DNA of 5,003 nucleotides from positions 1 through 5,003 of the forward strand of contig JACQTM010000130.1 of assembly GCA_016210825.1 (NCBI GenBank). Direction: 5' to 3'. Both the position numbers and the translations under genes were made by a program. Position 1 is the first letter of the stretch; every line of letters starts with the position of its first letter. This DNA comes from Hyphomicrobiales bacterium (GTDB taxonomy: Bacteria; Pseudomonadota; Alphaproteobacteria; Rhizobiales; Xanthobacteraceae). Under the pieces are notes generated by a model. That model was not told the DNA's origin, made no database searches, and was given only the letters and a program-made list of their open reading frames with translations. Positions 1 to 4,604 of the stretch are shown here, in pieces.

Positions 1-1
1 G

Positions 2-91
2 GAGTACAAAGGGCTGCGATACGATGGGTACCGCGCGGCCCATGGCTACAACCCCGAACACCCCTACAACAAAGAACGTAAAAATTTGTAA
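2..91 (+). CDS. C-terminal tail of an unidentified gene (5' end outside window)
   Basis: An open frame enters from the left edge and stops at TAA 89-91, giving 29 residues. The tail is rich in Tyr, Asn, His and Lys (for example YDGYRAAHGYN, then HPYNKERKNL at the end). This composition is protein-like, and the codons are mostly GC-ending until the last few. The other two plus frames look less like protein, and one of them also closes near here. I do not recognise the family and the piece is too short to assign a function. A hydrophilic Tyr/Asn/His/Lys-rich C-terminus fits a soluble or exported protein, but this is a guess. No terminator-like hairpin with a T-run follows the stop. Confidence 0.45.
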   Translation, partial: EYKGLRYDGYRAAHGYNPEHPYNKERKNL

Positions 92-152
92 CGAAGTCCA
101 TGGCGGCAGCTTAAGGCCGGCGCCCGGAAATCTGCAGCTACGGTCACCGTAA

Positions 153-308
153 CCCGCAAGGGCTTGCGATCAATCCGGCGAGCGCATCCGCGCCGGGCCC
201 GACGGCGCGCTGTGGCTGCTTACCGACAATTCGGCTGAGCGAATTTGCGCGTCACACCCGCGAAGTGACGCCGCATCGGAAAATACGATAAATATATTCA
301 AGGTGTGA
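153..308 (+). pseudogene. Fragment resembling a streptogramin lyase (Vgb)-type beta-propeller blade
   Basis: The frame between the stop at 150-152 and TGA 306-308 encodes 51 residues. About residues 12-31 read like one blade repeat of the virginiamycin B lyase/NHL-type propeller family. The blade signature in that family is approximately I-x-A-GPDG-x-LWFT-(E/D)-N-x-x-x-x-I. Here GPDGALW (195-215) is followed by LLTDN and a spaced ERI (237-245). No start codon with a ribosome binding site is visible. Only one blade is present where an intact protein has about six or seven, and the sequence after it (245-305) loses the pattern. I infer a decayed remnant of a longer gene. The assignment rests on one motif recognised by eye, so a chance match is possible. 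Confidence 0.35.
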
Positions 309-335
309 ACCCACGGGCATGACGTTATTACTCAC

Positions 336-479
336 TTGGGGTCGGAACGAAAATCCAACCCTGAAGTTAGGTCGTTGCGCCGTTCCGTAGGGGCTGCCGT
401 TTTTTTGATCGGCCTAATTGTCGGCGCGCCCGTTGCCTTGTCGGTCGCCGCAGTTGTAAACGCCGCAAGGCGGACTTAA
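336..479 (+). CDS. Possible 47-residue single-pass membrane peptide (doubtful)
   Basis: From a TTG at 336 the frame runs to TAA 477-479. It encodes a basic, hydrophilic N-terminus (SERKSNPEVRSLRRS), then a strongly hydrophobic stretch of about 25 residues (GAAVFLIGLIVGAPVALSV and following), and ends in NAARRT. That layout, with positive charge on both flanks of one helix, is typical of a small inner-membrane peptide. Against it: there is no ATG or GTG in frame, no clear Shine-Dalgarno before the TTG, and no family I recognise. The frame is the same as that of the Vgb-like fragment upstream, separated only by TGA 306-308, so it could also be noise downstream of a broken gene. Confidence 0.22.
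   Translation: MGSERKSNPEVRSLRRSVGAAVFLIGLIVGAPVALSVAAVVNAARRT
344..368 (+). promoter_or_regulatory. Weak sigma-EcfG-like promoter candidate upstream of the 528 gene
   Basis: GGAAC at 344-348 is followed after 16 bases by AGTT at 365-368. The alphaproteobacterial sigma-EcfG consensus is GGAAC, 16-17 bases, CGTT, so one base of the -10 element differs. Transcription would start near 375, leaving a leader of about 150 bases before the ATG at 528. It lies inside the doubtful 336-479 ORF. The match is imperfect, and this is a lead only. Confidence 0.18.
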
Positions 480-527
480 TTGCACGTGATACTCGGATCA
501 TTGTCTCAAACCCCGGGAGTTACCCCG

Positions 528-1313
528 ATGCGCTATCCCATTTGCGGTTCGATTGTTTTCGCTGCAGCCATGCTTGGTGTTGTAAGCCTCGCGCCGCTCG
601 TTGCGATTGCGCAGCAAAAACCAGGCCAGCCGCCCGCGCCTGCACCAGTTAAACCCTACAAGGTCGTCACGGTCACCGCGCCCGCGCCGATGACCGACCC
701 GAGCTTCGAAGCATTCCGCAAGCAGCTCGCCGAAATCGCCAAGCGCAAGGATCGCGCGGCGCTTGCGGCGATCGTCGCGCAGGATTTCTTCTGGGACACC
801 GAGACCGGCGACAAGGCCGACAAGAAAAAACCGGGCATCGACAATCTCGCCGCGGCGATCGGACTGAACGCCAAGGAGCCCATTGGCTGGGACGTTCTGC
901 TCGGCTATTCCGGGGATCCCACCGCCTCGGCGCTAACCGAGCGTAAGGGGACGTTCTGCGCGCCGGCCGATCCGCAATTCAACGAAAAGGATCTTGAGGA
1001 TCTGATCAAGGCGACCGGCACCGATCCTGGCGAATGGGCGTTTCCCGCCGGTACCGGCATCGAGGTTCGCGGCGAAGCAAAGAAAGACGCGCCGGTGATT
1101 GAGAAGCTTGGGATGGCGTTCATCCGTGTGCTTCCCATTGCCGCGCCGCCCCCGCCGGGTCAGGTACCGATGCTCAAAGTGGCGACGCCTTCGGGTAAGA
1201 CCGGTTTCGTGTCAGCCGAGGCGGTCGCGCCGCTCGGCACCGACCAGATCTGCTACGTCAAGGACGGCAGCAACTGGAAGATTAACGGCTATATCGGCGG
1301 CGGCGAGCTATAA
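528..1313 (+). CDS. Exported protein with SH3-like C-terminal region, conserved hypothetical
   Basis: The ATG at 528 is preferred over the in-frame TTG at 480 because GGGAG lies at 515-519 with 8-base spacing and a clean signal peptide begins there. The product has 261 residues. Residues 1-30 are a Sec signal (MRYPICGSIVF, then a hydrophobic core, then VAIAQQ, with likely cleavage after AIA). A Pro/Ala/Lys linker covers about 31-55. Residues 58-135 are mostly helical and charged (FRKQLAEIAKRKDRAALAAI), possibly NTF2-like. Residues 175-240 read like a bacterial SH3-like domain: GIEVRGEAKKDAPVIEKLG, then SGKTGFVSAEAVAPL. The C-terminus has WKINGYIGGGEL. Cys144 and Cys242 could form a periplasmic disulfide. 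SH3-like modules of exported proteins often bind cell-wall or protein ligands, but the role here is unknown. The CWC gene follows 20 bases after the stop, suggesting co-transcription. Confidence 0.88.
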   Translation: MRYPICGSIVFAAAMLGVVSLAPLVAIAQQKPGQPPAPAPVKPYKVVTVTAPAPMTDPSFEAFRKQLAEIAKRKDRAALAAIVAQDFFWDTETGDKADKKKPGIDNLAAAIGLNAKEPIGWDVLLGYSGDPTASALTERKGTFCAPADPQFNEKDLEDLIKATGTDPGEWAFPAGTGIEVRGEAKKDAPVIEKLGMAFIRVLPIAAPPPPGQVPMLKVATPSGKTGFVSAEAVAPLGTDQICYVKDGSNWKINGYIGGGEL

Positions 1314-1333
1314 GCGCCGCAGAACAAGGCGAA

Positions 1334-1519
1334 ATGCGAGCGAATGAAACGGCTGCGCCGCGGCGCGTGACCTGCGCGCGCTGCGGCGCGGTTTTCGCAT
1401 GCAACCTCGGCCGCGACTGCTGGTGCGCCGCCGAGCCCTATCGCTTGCAGATGCCGCAAGTTGGCGAGGACTGCCTGTGTCAAAAGTGTTTGGGCGCGAC
1501 CGCGCGCGGCGCCGTCTGA
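1334..1519 (+). CDS. Cysteine-rich CWC family small protein
   Basis: This 61-residue protein matches the Cys_rich_CWC family in pattern. It has CARC at residues 14-17, Cys23, the signature CWC at 29-31, then AEPYRLQMP, and a C-terminal DCLCQKC with Cys47, Cys49 and Cys52. Eight cysteines in 61 residues strongly suggest metal binding, probably zinc, although this is inferred from spacing alone. No signal peptide is seen, so it is likely cytoplasmic. The ATG at 1334 has AAGG at 1326-1329 a few bases upstream, a short but usable ribosome binding site. It starts 20 bases after the SH3-like gene ends and probably shares its mRNA. The biological role of the family is not established to my knowledge. 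Confidence 0.85.
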   Translation: MRANETAAPRRVTCARCGAVFACNLGRDCWCAAEPYRLQMPQVGEDCLCQKCLGATARGAV

Positions 1520-1526
1520 CTTCGCA

Positions 1527-1578
1527 ATCACGTGATCGGAATTACGGCAGTCTTGAACCGCCCCGCCATTGCGGTCAA
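1527..1578. promoter_or_regulatory. Two inverted repeats upstream of the CMD/AhpD-like gene, operator candidates
   Basis: The 107-base gap contains a perfect 10-base palindrome ATCACGTGAT at 1527-1536. It also contains a larger inverted repeat: TTGAACCGC at 1553-1561 pairs with GCGGTCAA at 1571-1578, with one bulged A and a 9-base spacer. Either could bind a dimeric regulator, and the second could also fold in RNA. A further bulged stem (GGATCGCC 1589-1596 with GGCGTCC 1609-1615) ends next to the ribosome binding site GGAGGA at 1617-1622. No regulator gene is encoded nearby, so the function is inferred from symmetry and position only. Confidence 0.3.
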
Positions 1579-1626
1579 AGTCGCCTGAGGATCGCCACTC
1601 CCCAATGAGGCGTCCCGGAGGATTCT

Positions 1627-2241
1627 ATGGATCAGCGGACCAAACCGACGCCACGCCTCGCACCGCTCCCACCCGAGCATTCGCCGGAGCTCAAGGAAGC
1701 GTTCGACGTTTACAGAAAAACGCTCGGCTTTGTGCCGAACAGCGTTCTGATCATGCAGCGCAAGCCGAAGATGGTGAAGGCGCTGGCGCACTTGGCGGCC
1801 GCGATTTGGGAGCCCGACGGCAAGGTCGATCGCGGCTTGAAACGGTTGATCGCCCATGTCGCGAGCCGCACCTCGGGCTGCCCATATTGCATGGCGCATA
1901 CCGCGGGCGGCGCGCTGGTGCTCGGCGTGGATGAAAAGAAAGTTGAAGCAGTGTGGGATTATCAGACAAGCCCGCTTTACAGCGCGGCCGAGCGCGCGGC
2001 GCTCGATGTCGCCGTGGCGGCCGCGCAGGTGCCGAACGCGGTGACCGACGAGATGTTCCTCACGTTGCATAAGCATTGGACCGATGAGCAGATCGTCGAG
2101 ATCATCGGTACGATCTCGGTGTTCGGCTTCCTCAACCGCTGGAACGACACCATGGCGACGCCGCTCGAGGACGAGCCGATCGAGGTCGGCGAGAAGCTGC
2201 TTGCCTCCCACGGCTGGAGCGTGGGCAAGCACGCACGCTGA
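1627..2241 (+). CDS. Carboxymuconolactone decarboxylase / AhpD-like (peroxidase-related) family protein
   Basis: A 204-residue, mainly helical protein without signal peptide, so likely cytoplasmic. The family mark is SGCPYCMAHT with Cys85, Cys88 and His91, the CxxC-xx-H arrangement of AhpD-type CMD domains. In AhpD these residues form a thiol/disulfide centre with a proton relay for peroxide reduction. Upstream, FRxxLGFxPNS-like text (YRKTLGFVPNSVLIM, 29-43) and LKRLIAHVASRTSGC (71-85) are typical of the peroxidase-related subgroup. The C-terminal half (FLNRWNDTMATPLED, 168-182) also fits that subgroup. The substrate is unknown; many members were annotated by homology only. GGAGGA at 1617-1622 gives a strong ribosome binding site 4 bases before the ATG. 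It probably has its own promoter, because a 107-base gap with inverted repeats precedes it. Confidence 0.88.
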   Translation: MDQRTKPTPRLAPLPPEHSPELKEAFDVYRKTLGFVPNSVLIMQRKPKMVKALAHLAAAIWEPDGKVDRGLKRLIAHVASRTSGCPYCMAHTAGGALVLGVDEKKVEAVWDYQTSPLYSAAERAALDVAVAAAQVPNAVTDEMFLTLHKHWTDEQIVEIIGTISVFGFLNRWNDTMATPLEDEPIEVGEKLLASHGWSVGKHAR

Positions 2242-2258
2242 ATTGCCGACAATTCGGC
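2241..2258. repeat. Alternative hairpins directly after the CMD stop codon
   Basis: GCCGA-CAAT-TCGGC at 2245-2258 forms a 5-bp perfect stem. The overlapping AATTG-CCGA-CAATT at 2241-2254 forms a different 5-bp stem, so the two are mutually exclusive. No T-run follows, so an intrinsic terminator is unlikely. Thirteen bases of it (CCGACAATTCGGC) recur at 223-235 inside the Vgb-like remnant. It may be a weak 3'-end structure or chance. Confidence 0.2.
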
Positions 2259-2404
2259 GCATCGTCTTAAGCATTCGTTCACGCAACGCCTGAGCCGGTG
2301 CGTGGGTGTTCGATTACGCCAAGGCGCCGTTAACGGCGGATATTGTAGAAGCGGACTCACGCGCGCGATCAATCGCGACCAGTGCAAGCGCCCTTGGGGC
2401 CATC

Positions 2405-3184
2405 ATGGCGTCAATCGAGGAAATCCGCGCCGAAGCGATCCGCCGCCAGGCCGAGCGCCGCGGTGGCAGCATGCTGCCGATGATCGCCGGCGCCGTTGCG
2501 GCATTCTTCGCCGGCGGCGTGCTCGTCATGGGATGGGGCTTGGCGCCGGCGCTGATTGCGAAATTCACCCCCGGCGGTCACGGCGCCGGCAAATCCGCCA
2601 TCGTCGCTGCCAGCGCCAAACGCGTCGGCCGTGCGGACGCCGCCCCGATCCTGCGCGCTTGCATACCGCGGCAGAAATTCGGGCTCGATCCCGACAGCAA
2701 AATAGAATCGGCCGAACTCTATCGCATGCTGAAAACCGGCGGCATGGTCGCGCGGCTTTCGGCCTTGGGCGGAATACCGCAGTCGGCCGCCGAACCGCTC
2801 GGCCTCGCGATGATGTGGGGCGAAGTCGCCGATTGCGTCTACCGTCAAAACAGCTGGGCTTTATGCGATGCCGACAACCGTGCGCTTGCCATCGAAGCGA
2901 CCAACACTTTCGTGCGGCAGCTGCGCATCACCAGCGGGCAGCGCCATGAGGATGAATTCTCGCGTATGCTCGCACGGGTGCAGGCCAGCGACCGTCGCGC
3001 GTTCGAACACGAAATGCAGTCGCTGCGCGCGCGCGCCGATCGCGTTCTGTCGGGCTTACGGCATAAGGTGACGGAAGGCCGTCTCGTGACTTCGGATTTC
3101 GGCTTTGCCGCCGCGCCCGAGGTCAAGGAAGTGCTCAACGCTACCAAATCGGCGCGCAATGCCTGCGCCGATGAAGGCCGCTAA
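2405..3184 (+). CDS. Single-pass membrane protein of unknown function
   Basis: Encodes 259 residues from the ATG at 2405. A GTG at 2306 in the same frame would add 33 residues, but those lack clear conservation cues and have no ribosome binding site. GGGG at 2396-2399 is the only weak Shine-Dalgarno for 2405. Residues 1-22 are charged and cytoplasmic-looking (IEEIRAEAIRRQAERR). Residues 24-52 form one transmembrane helix (MIAGAVAAFFAGGVLVMGWGL). The rest is probably periplasmic: Cys86, then VADCVYRQNSWALCDADNRA with Cys144 and Cys154, and Cys254 near the end, so two disulfides are possible. Residues 180-225 are helical, possibly coiled (MLARVQASDRRAFEHEMQSL). I do not recognise a named domain. 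It converges on the DoxX gene and stands alone on its strand, 163 bases after the CMD gene. Confidence 0.85.
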   Translation: MASIEEIRAEAIRRQAERRGGSMLPMIAGAVAAFFAGGVLVMGWGLAPALIAKFTPGGHGAGKSAIVAASAKRVGRADAAPILRACIPRQKFGLDPDSKIESAELYRMLKTGGMVARLSALGGIPQSAAEPLGLAMMWGEVADCVYRQNSWALCDADNRALAIEATNTFVRQLRITSGQRHEDEFSRMLARVQASDRRAFEHEMQSLRARADRVLSGLRHKVTEGRLVTSDFGFAAAPEVKEVLNATKSARNACADEGR

Positions 3185-3259
3185 GCGACAACAACTCACC
3201 CGTGGCGTAGTTTGAGCGCGACAATGGTCGCGGCGAGCGCCAATGGCTTCGAGAAGAAT

Positions 3260-3298
3260 CGGCGGCATCGCGAAGGAACTAGAGTCCTTATGCTGCCG
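3260..3298. terminator. Long hairpin between convergent genes, possible two-way terminator
   Basis: The outer stem pairs CGGCGGCAT (3260-3268) with ATGCTGCCG (3290-3298), 9 bp with one G-U wobble. The inner stem pairs AAGGA (3273-3277) with TCCTT (3285-3289) around a 7-base loop. A 4-base bulge (3269-3272) lies on the 5' side only. The element sits in the 143-base gap between two converging stop codons, where a shared terminator is expected. There is no T-run on either strand, so classic intrinsic termination is not supported; it could be an RNA-stability or Rho-related 3' structure. A smaller stem, CGCGAC-AATG-GTCGCG, lies at 3217-3232. Confidence 0.4.
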
Positions 3299-3327
3299 GC
3301 ATGTGACAAGCGCGAAACGCTCCCACC

Positions 3328-3759
3328 TCACCCGCGCGATTGCCGCCAGCCATCGAAGGAAAACCGGTCCCACTCGCGCATGAGGAACAGCGCGATGAAG
3401 CCGCCCCAAGTCGGCCAGGTTGAAATCCACAAATGGTTACCGACCTTGGCGAAGCCGTATGGGTCGAACAGCTGGCGGTAGCTGACGATGACCGTCACGG
3501 TGTGCACGAGCAACGACAAGCCATAGCTGACCAGCCGGAAGGCGCCGAACAGAAGCGCCAGCGACAAAACGAGTTCGGCAATGCCGAGCGCGTAGCTTGC
3601 CGTCGTGGAAAGATCCACCTTGTAGAAGTTCTTCGCGATGCTACTGGCGGCGTTCGGCAGGATCAGTTTTTCGATCGCCCATTGCAGCAGGAATATGCCG
3701 AGAAAAAACCTTAAAATCAGCAAGCCCCAGGCGGCGCGACTGTCGCTGGCAAGTGTCAT
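3328..3759 (-). CDS. DoxX family integral membrane protein
   Basis: The minus-strand ORF encodes 143 residues. The start at 3759 is chosen over the upstream ATG at 3822 because GGGAGGGG (reading 3773 to 3766) lies 6 bases before it. The protein has four hydrophobic segments, about residues 12-32, 54-74, 78-98 and 110-127, the usual DoxX topology. The first contains LRFFLGIFLLQWAIEKLI, matching the family's typical first helix with a Glu-Lys near its end. The second contains YALGIAELVLSLALLFG, also typical. It acts in the inner membrane. DoxX-like proteins have been linked to thiol and oxidative-stress handling and to quinone-linked oxidation (DoxDA in archaea), but for a single bacterial member the substrate cannot be told. 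It is divergent from the small membrane protein at 3926 and shares a 166-base control region with it. Confidence 0.85.
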   Translation of the reverse strand: MTLASDSRAAWGLLILRFFLGIFLLQWAIEKLILPNAASSIAKNFYKVDLSTTASYALGIAELVLSLALLFGAFRLVSYGLSLLVHTVTVIVSYRQLFDPYGFAKVGNHLWISTWPTWGGFIALFLMREWDRFSFDGWRQSRG

Positions 3760-3856
3760 TGTCGTCCCCTCCCATATTGTAGCGCGCAGATTATGCCAGC
3801 CGGCAGCCGGGGCGAACTTCACAAGCGCGTCAGGTGCACTGCGGAAAATAGCCAGC

Positions 3857-3881
3857 GGAACGTTACAGGCGGCTGCGCGTT
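3857..3881 (+). promoter_or_regulatory. Sigma-EcfG-type general stress promoter
   Basis: GGAAC at 3857-3861, 16 bases, then CGTT at 3878-3881. This is an exact match in sequence and spacing to the consensus recognised by the alphaproteobacterial general stress sigma factor EcfG (PhyR-NepR-EcfG system). Transcription would start near 3887-3890, about 37 bases before the ATG at 3926, a sensible distance. I expect about 0.1 such exact matches by chance in 5 kb on both strands, and another does occur antisense inside the CMD gene, so position matters more than the match. No EcfG, PhyR or NepR gene is in the window. Confidence 0.55.
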
Positions 3882-3889
3882 ATGGGGAA

Positions 3890-3909
3890 CGGCGCCAATT
3901 GGGGCGCCG
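3890..3909 (+). repeat. Hairpin at the predicted 5' end of the small membrane protein mRNA
   Basis: CGGCGCC (3890-3896) pairs perfectly with GGCGCCG (3903-3909) around the 6-base loop AATTGG. It begins at or within a few bases of the transcription start predicted from the sigma-EcfG-like promoter and ends one base before the AAAGGAAA ribosome binding site (3911-3918). It could protect the RNA 5' end or influence ribosome loading, or serve as a DNA operator. All three are inference. Confidence 0.45.
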
Positions 3910-3925
3910 CAAAGGAAATCCCCAC

Positions 3926-4105
3926 ATGCCCATTCGTGTCGATGCCATCCAGCCATCCGTCCACATCCTTATTCTCTCGCTCATCGTGATCGTGATCGCG
4001 ATCGTCGGTCATCTCGCGCGTGTGCCGTATCTGACGCCTTATCATTTCTGGGTCGCGGTGCTCGCTTACGCGGTGCTGATGGCGGGGACGCTGTACAAGA
4101 TTTGA
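3926..4105 (+). CDS. Small two-helix membrane protein, hypothetical
   Basis: The 59-residue ORF starts at ATG 3926. AGGA at 3913-3916 lies 9 bases upstream, inside AAAGGAAA, a strong ribosome binding site. Residues 13-31 form a very hydrophobic helix made mostly of Ile, Leu and Val (ILILSLIVIVIAIVGHL). Residues 39-57 form a second helix (YHFWVAVLAYAVLMAGTLY). A short loop (ARVPYLTP) joins them, so it is probably a hairpin in the inner membrane. The first helix is encoded by a run of near-identical ATCGTG-type hexamers (about 3983-4006). I recognise no named family. An own promoter upstream and a strong terminator 24 bases after the stop make it a single-gene transcript. The sigma-EcfG-like promoter suggests general-stress induction, by inference. 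Confidence 0.8.
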   Translation: MPIRVDAIQPSVHILILSLIVIVIAIVGHLARVPYLTPYHFWVAVLAYAVLMAGTLYKI

Positions 4106-4129
4106 CGCCGCACAGGACCTGACGGCAAT

Positions 4130-4162
4130 CGCCGCCGGCGGTATCCCCGCCGGCGGCGTTTT
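4130..4162 (+). terminator. Intrinsic terminator of the small membrane protein gene
   Basis: CGCCGCCGGCGG (4130-4141) pairs with CCGCCGGCGGCG (4147-4158), a perfect 12-bp GC-only stem around a 5-base loop (TATCC). TTTT follows at 4159-4162. It starts 24 bases after the TGA of the 3926 gene and isolates that transcript from the ABM gene at 4243. Confidence 0.9.
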
Positions 4163-4242
4163 GTTGGGAGTGACACGTGCTCTTTCATCTTTCAGACGCA
4201 GGCTGCATAGTACGGCGGTGGCGACAAAAGCAGGATGCCGGT

Positions 4243-4542
4243 ATGATTCTTGAAATCGCACAGATCGACGTGAAGCCGGGACTTGAAACCGAGTTCGAGG
4301 CGGGCGTAAAGAAGGCCACGCCGATTTTCCAGCGCGCCAAGGGCTGCAAGGGCATGGAGCTGCAACGCTCGATTGAGAAGCCGAACCGTTACCGGCTGGT
4401 CGTCAAGTGGGAGACGGTGGAGAACCATACGAAGGATTTCCGCGGCTCGCCGGATTTCCAGGAATGGCGAAAGCTTGTCGGCCATTGCTTCGAATCGCCG
4501 CCGGCGGTGGAGCACACGAAGCACGTCGTGAATGGATTCTGA
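4243..4542 (+). CDS. Antibiotic biosynthesis monooxygenase (ABM) domain protein
   Basis: Encodes 99 residues from the ATG at 4243, chosen because AGGA at 4232-4235 lies 7 bases upstream; a GTG at 4177 has no such site. The sequence follows the ABM / dimeric alpha-beta barrel plan. A first strand (MILEIAQIDVKPG) leads into a helix (EFEAGVKKATPIFQRAKG, 18-34), then GCKGMELQRSIEKPNRYRLVVKWET (34-58) gives the central strands. HTKDFRGSPDFQEWRKL (62-78) is the conserved helix with His62, Phe66 and Trp75. Relatives are small cytoplasmic, cofactor-free monooxygenases acting on quinols or aromatic compounds, or proteins of unknown role. The substrate is not predictable, and the generic family name should not be read as antibiotic synthesis. 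It follows a strong terminator, so it needs its own promoter in 4163-4242; I see none that is clear. Confidence 0.87.
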   Translation: MILEIAQIDVKPGLETEFEAGVKKATPIFQRAKGCKGMELQRSIEKPNRYRLVVKWETVENHTKDFRGSPDFQEWRKLVGHCFESPPAVEHTKHVVNGF

Positions 4543-4557
4543 CGCAGCGACGCTGCG
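4543..4557. repeat. Short GC hairpin after the ABM gene stop
   Basis: CGCAGC-GAC-GCTGCG forms a perfect 6-bp stem with a 3-base loop, starting at the base after the TGA (4540-4542). No T-run follows, so it is at most a weak terminator or an RNA 3'-end structure. The next ORF begins 47 bases later, so read-through from the ABM gene is possible. Confidence 0.25.
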
Positions 4558-4604
4558 CCCACGCACCCTTCCCTCCCTCACCGACTCCGCCCATATTGCG
4601 GGCG

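Larger units (their letters stand above)
92..527. other. Gene-poor region with a decayed coding remnant and leader of the next gene
   Basis: This stretch of more than 400 bases has no convincing intact gene. Its first part (about 153-308) carries a Vgb-like remnant, and its middle (336-479) carries a doubtful short membrane ORF; both are listed separately. Around 281-300 the sequence turns AT-rich, unlike the surroundings. The last 48 bases before the ATG at 528 hold a CACGTG palindrome at 483-488 and the ribosome binding site GGGAG at 515-519. I see no tRNA, no T-tailed hairpin and no long repeat. Confidence 0.5.

Noticed and set aside
480..527. TTG start 16 codons upstream of the SH3-like gene
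   Set aside because: The ATG at 528 has GGGAG at the right spacing and opens a standard signal peptide; the longer form would bury it.
1528..2286. Open 252-codon frame on the minus strand covering the whole CMD gene
   Set aside because: It is a GC-driven shadow of the plus-strand gene, which has a catalytic CxxC-xx-H motif and strong ribosome binding site. The antisense product is Arg/His-rich with no recognisable domain.
2306..2404. GTG start extending the 2405 gene by 33 residues
   Set aside because: No Shine-Dalgarno before 2306, and the extra residues would precede the charged N-terminus and helix that already form a complete membrane-protein start. Kept as an alternative only.
3790..3795. 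CATAAT on the minus strand as a -10 box for the DoxX gene
   Set aside because: No -35 element lies at 16-18 bases; the nearest TTGTGA is 23 bases away.
3983..4006. Tandem ATCGTG-like hexamers suggesting a DNA repeat element
   Set aside because: They encode the alternating Ile/Val of the first membrane helix in frame, so protein composition explains them.
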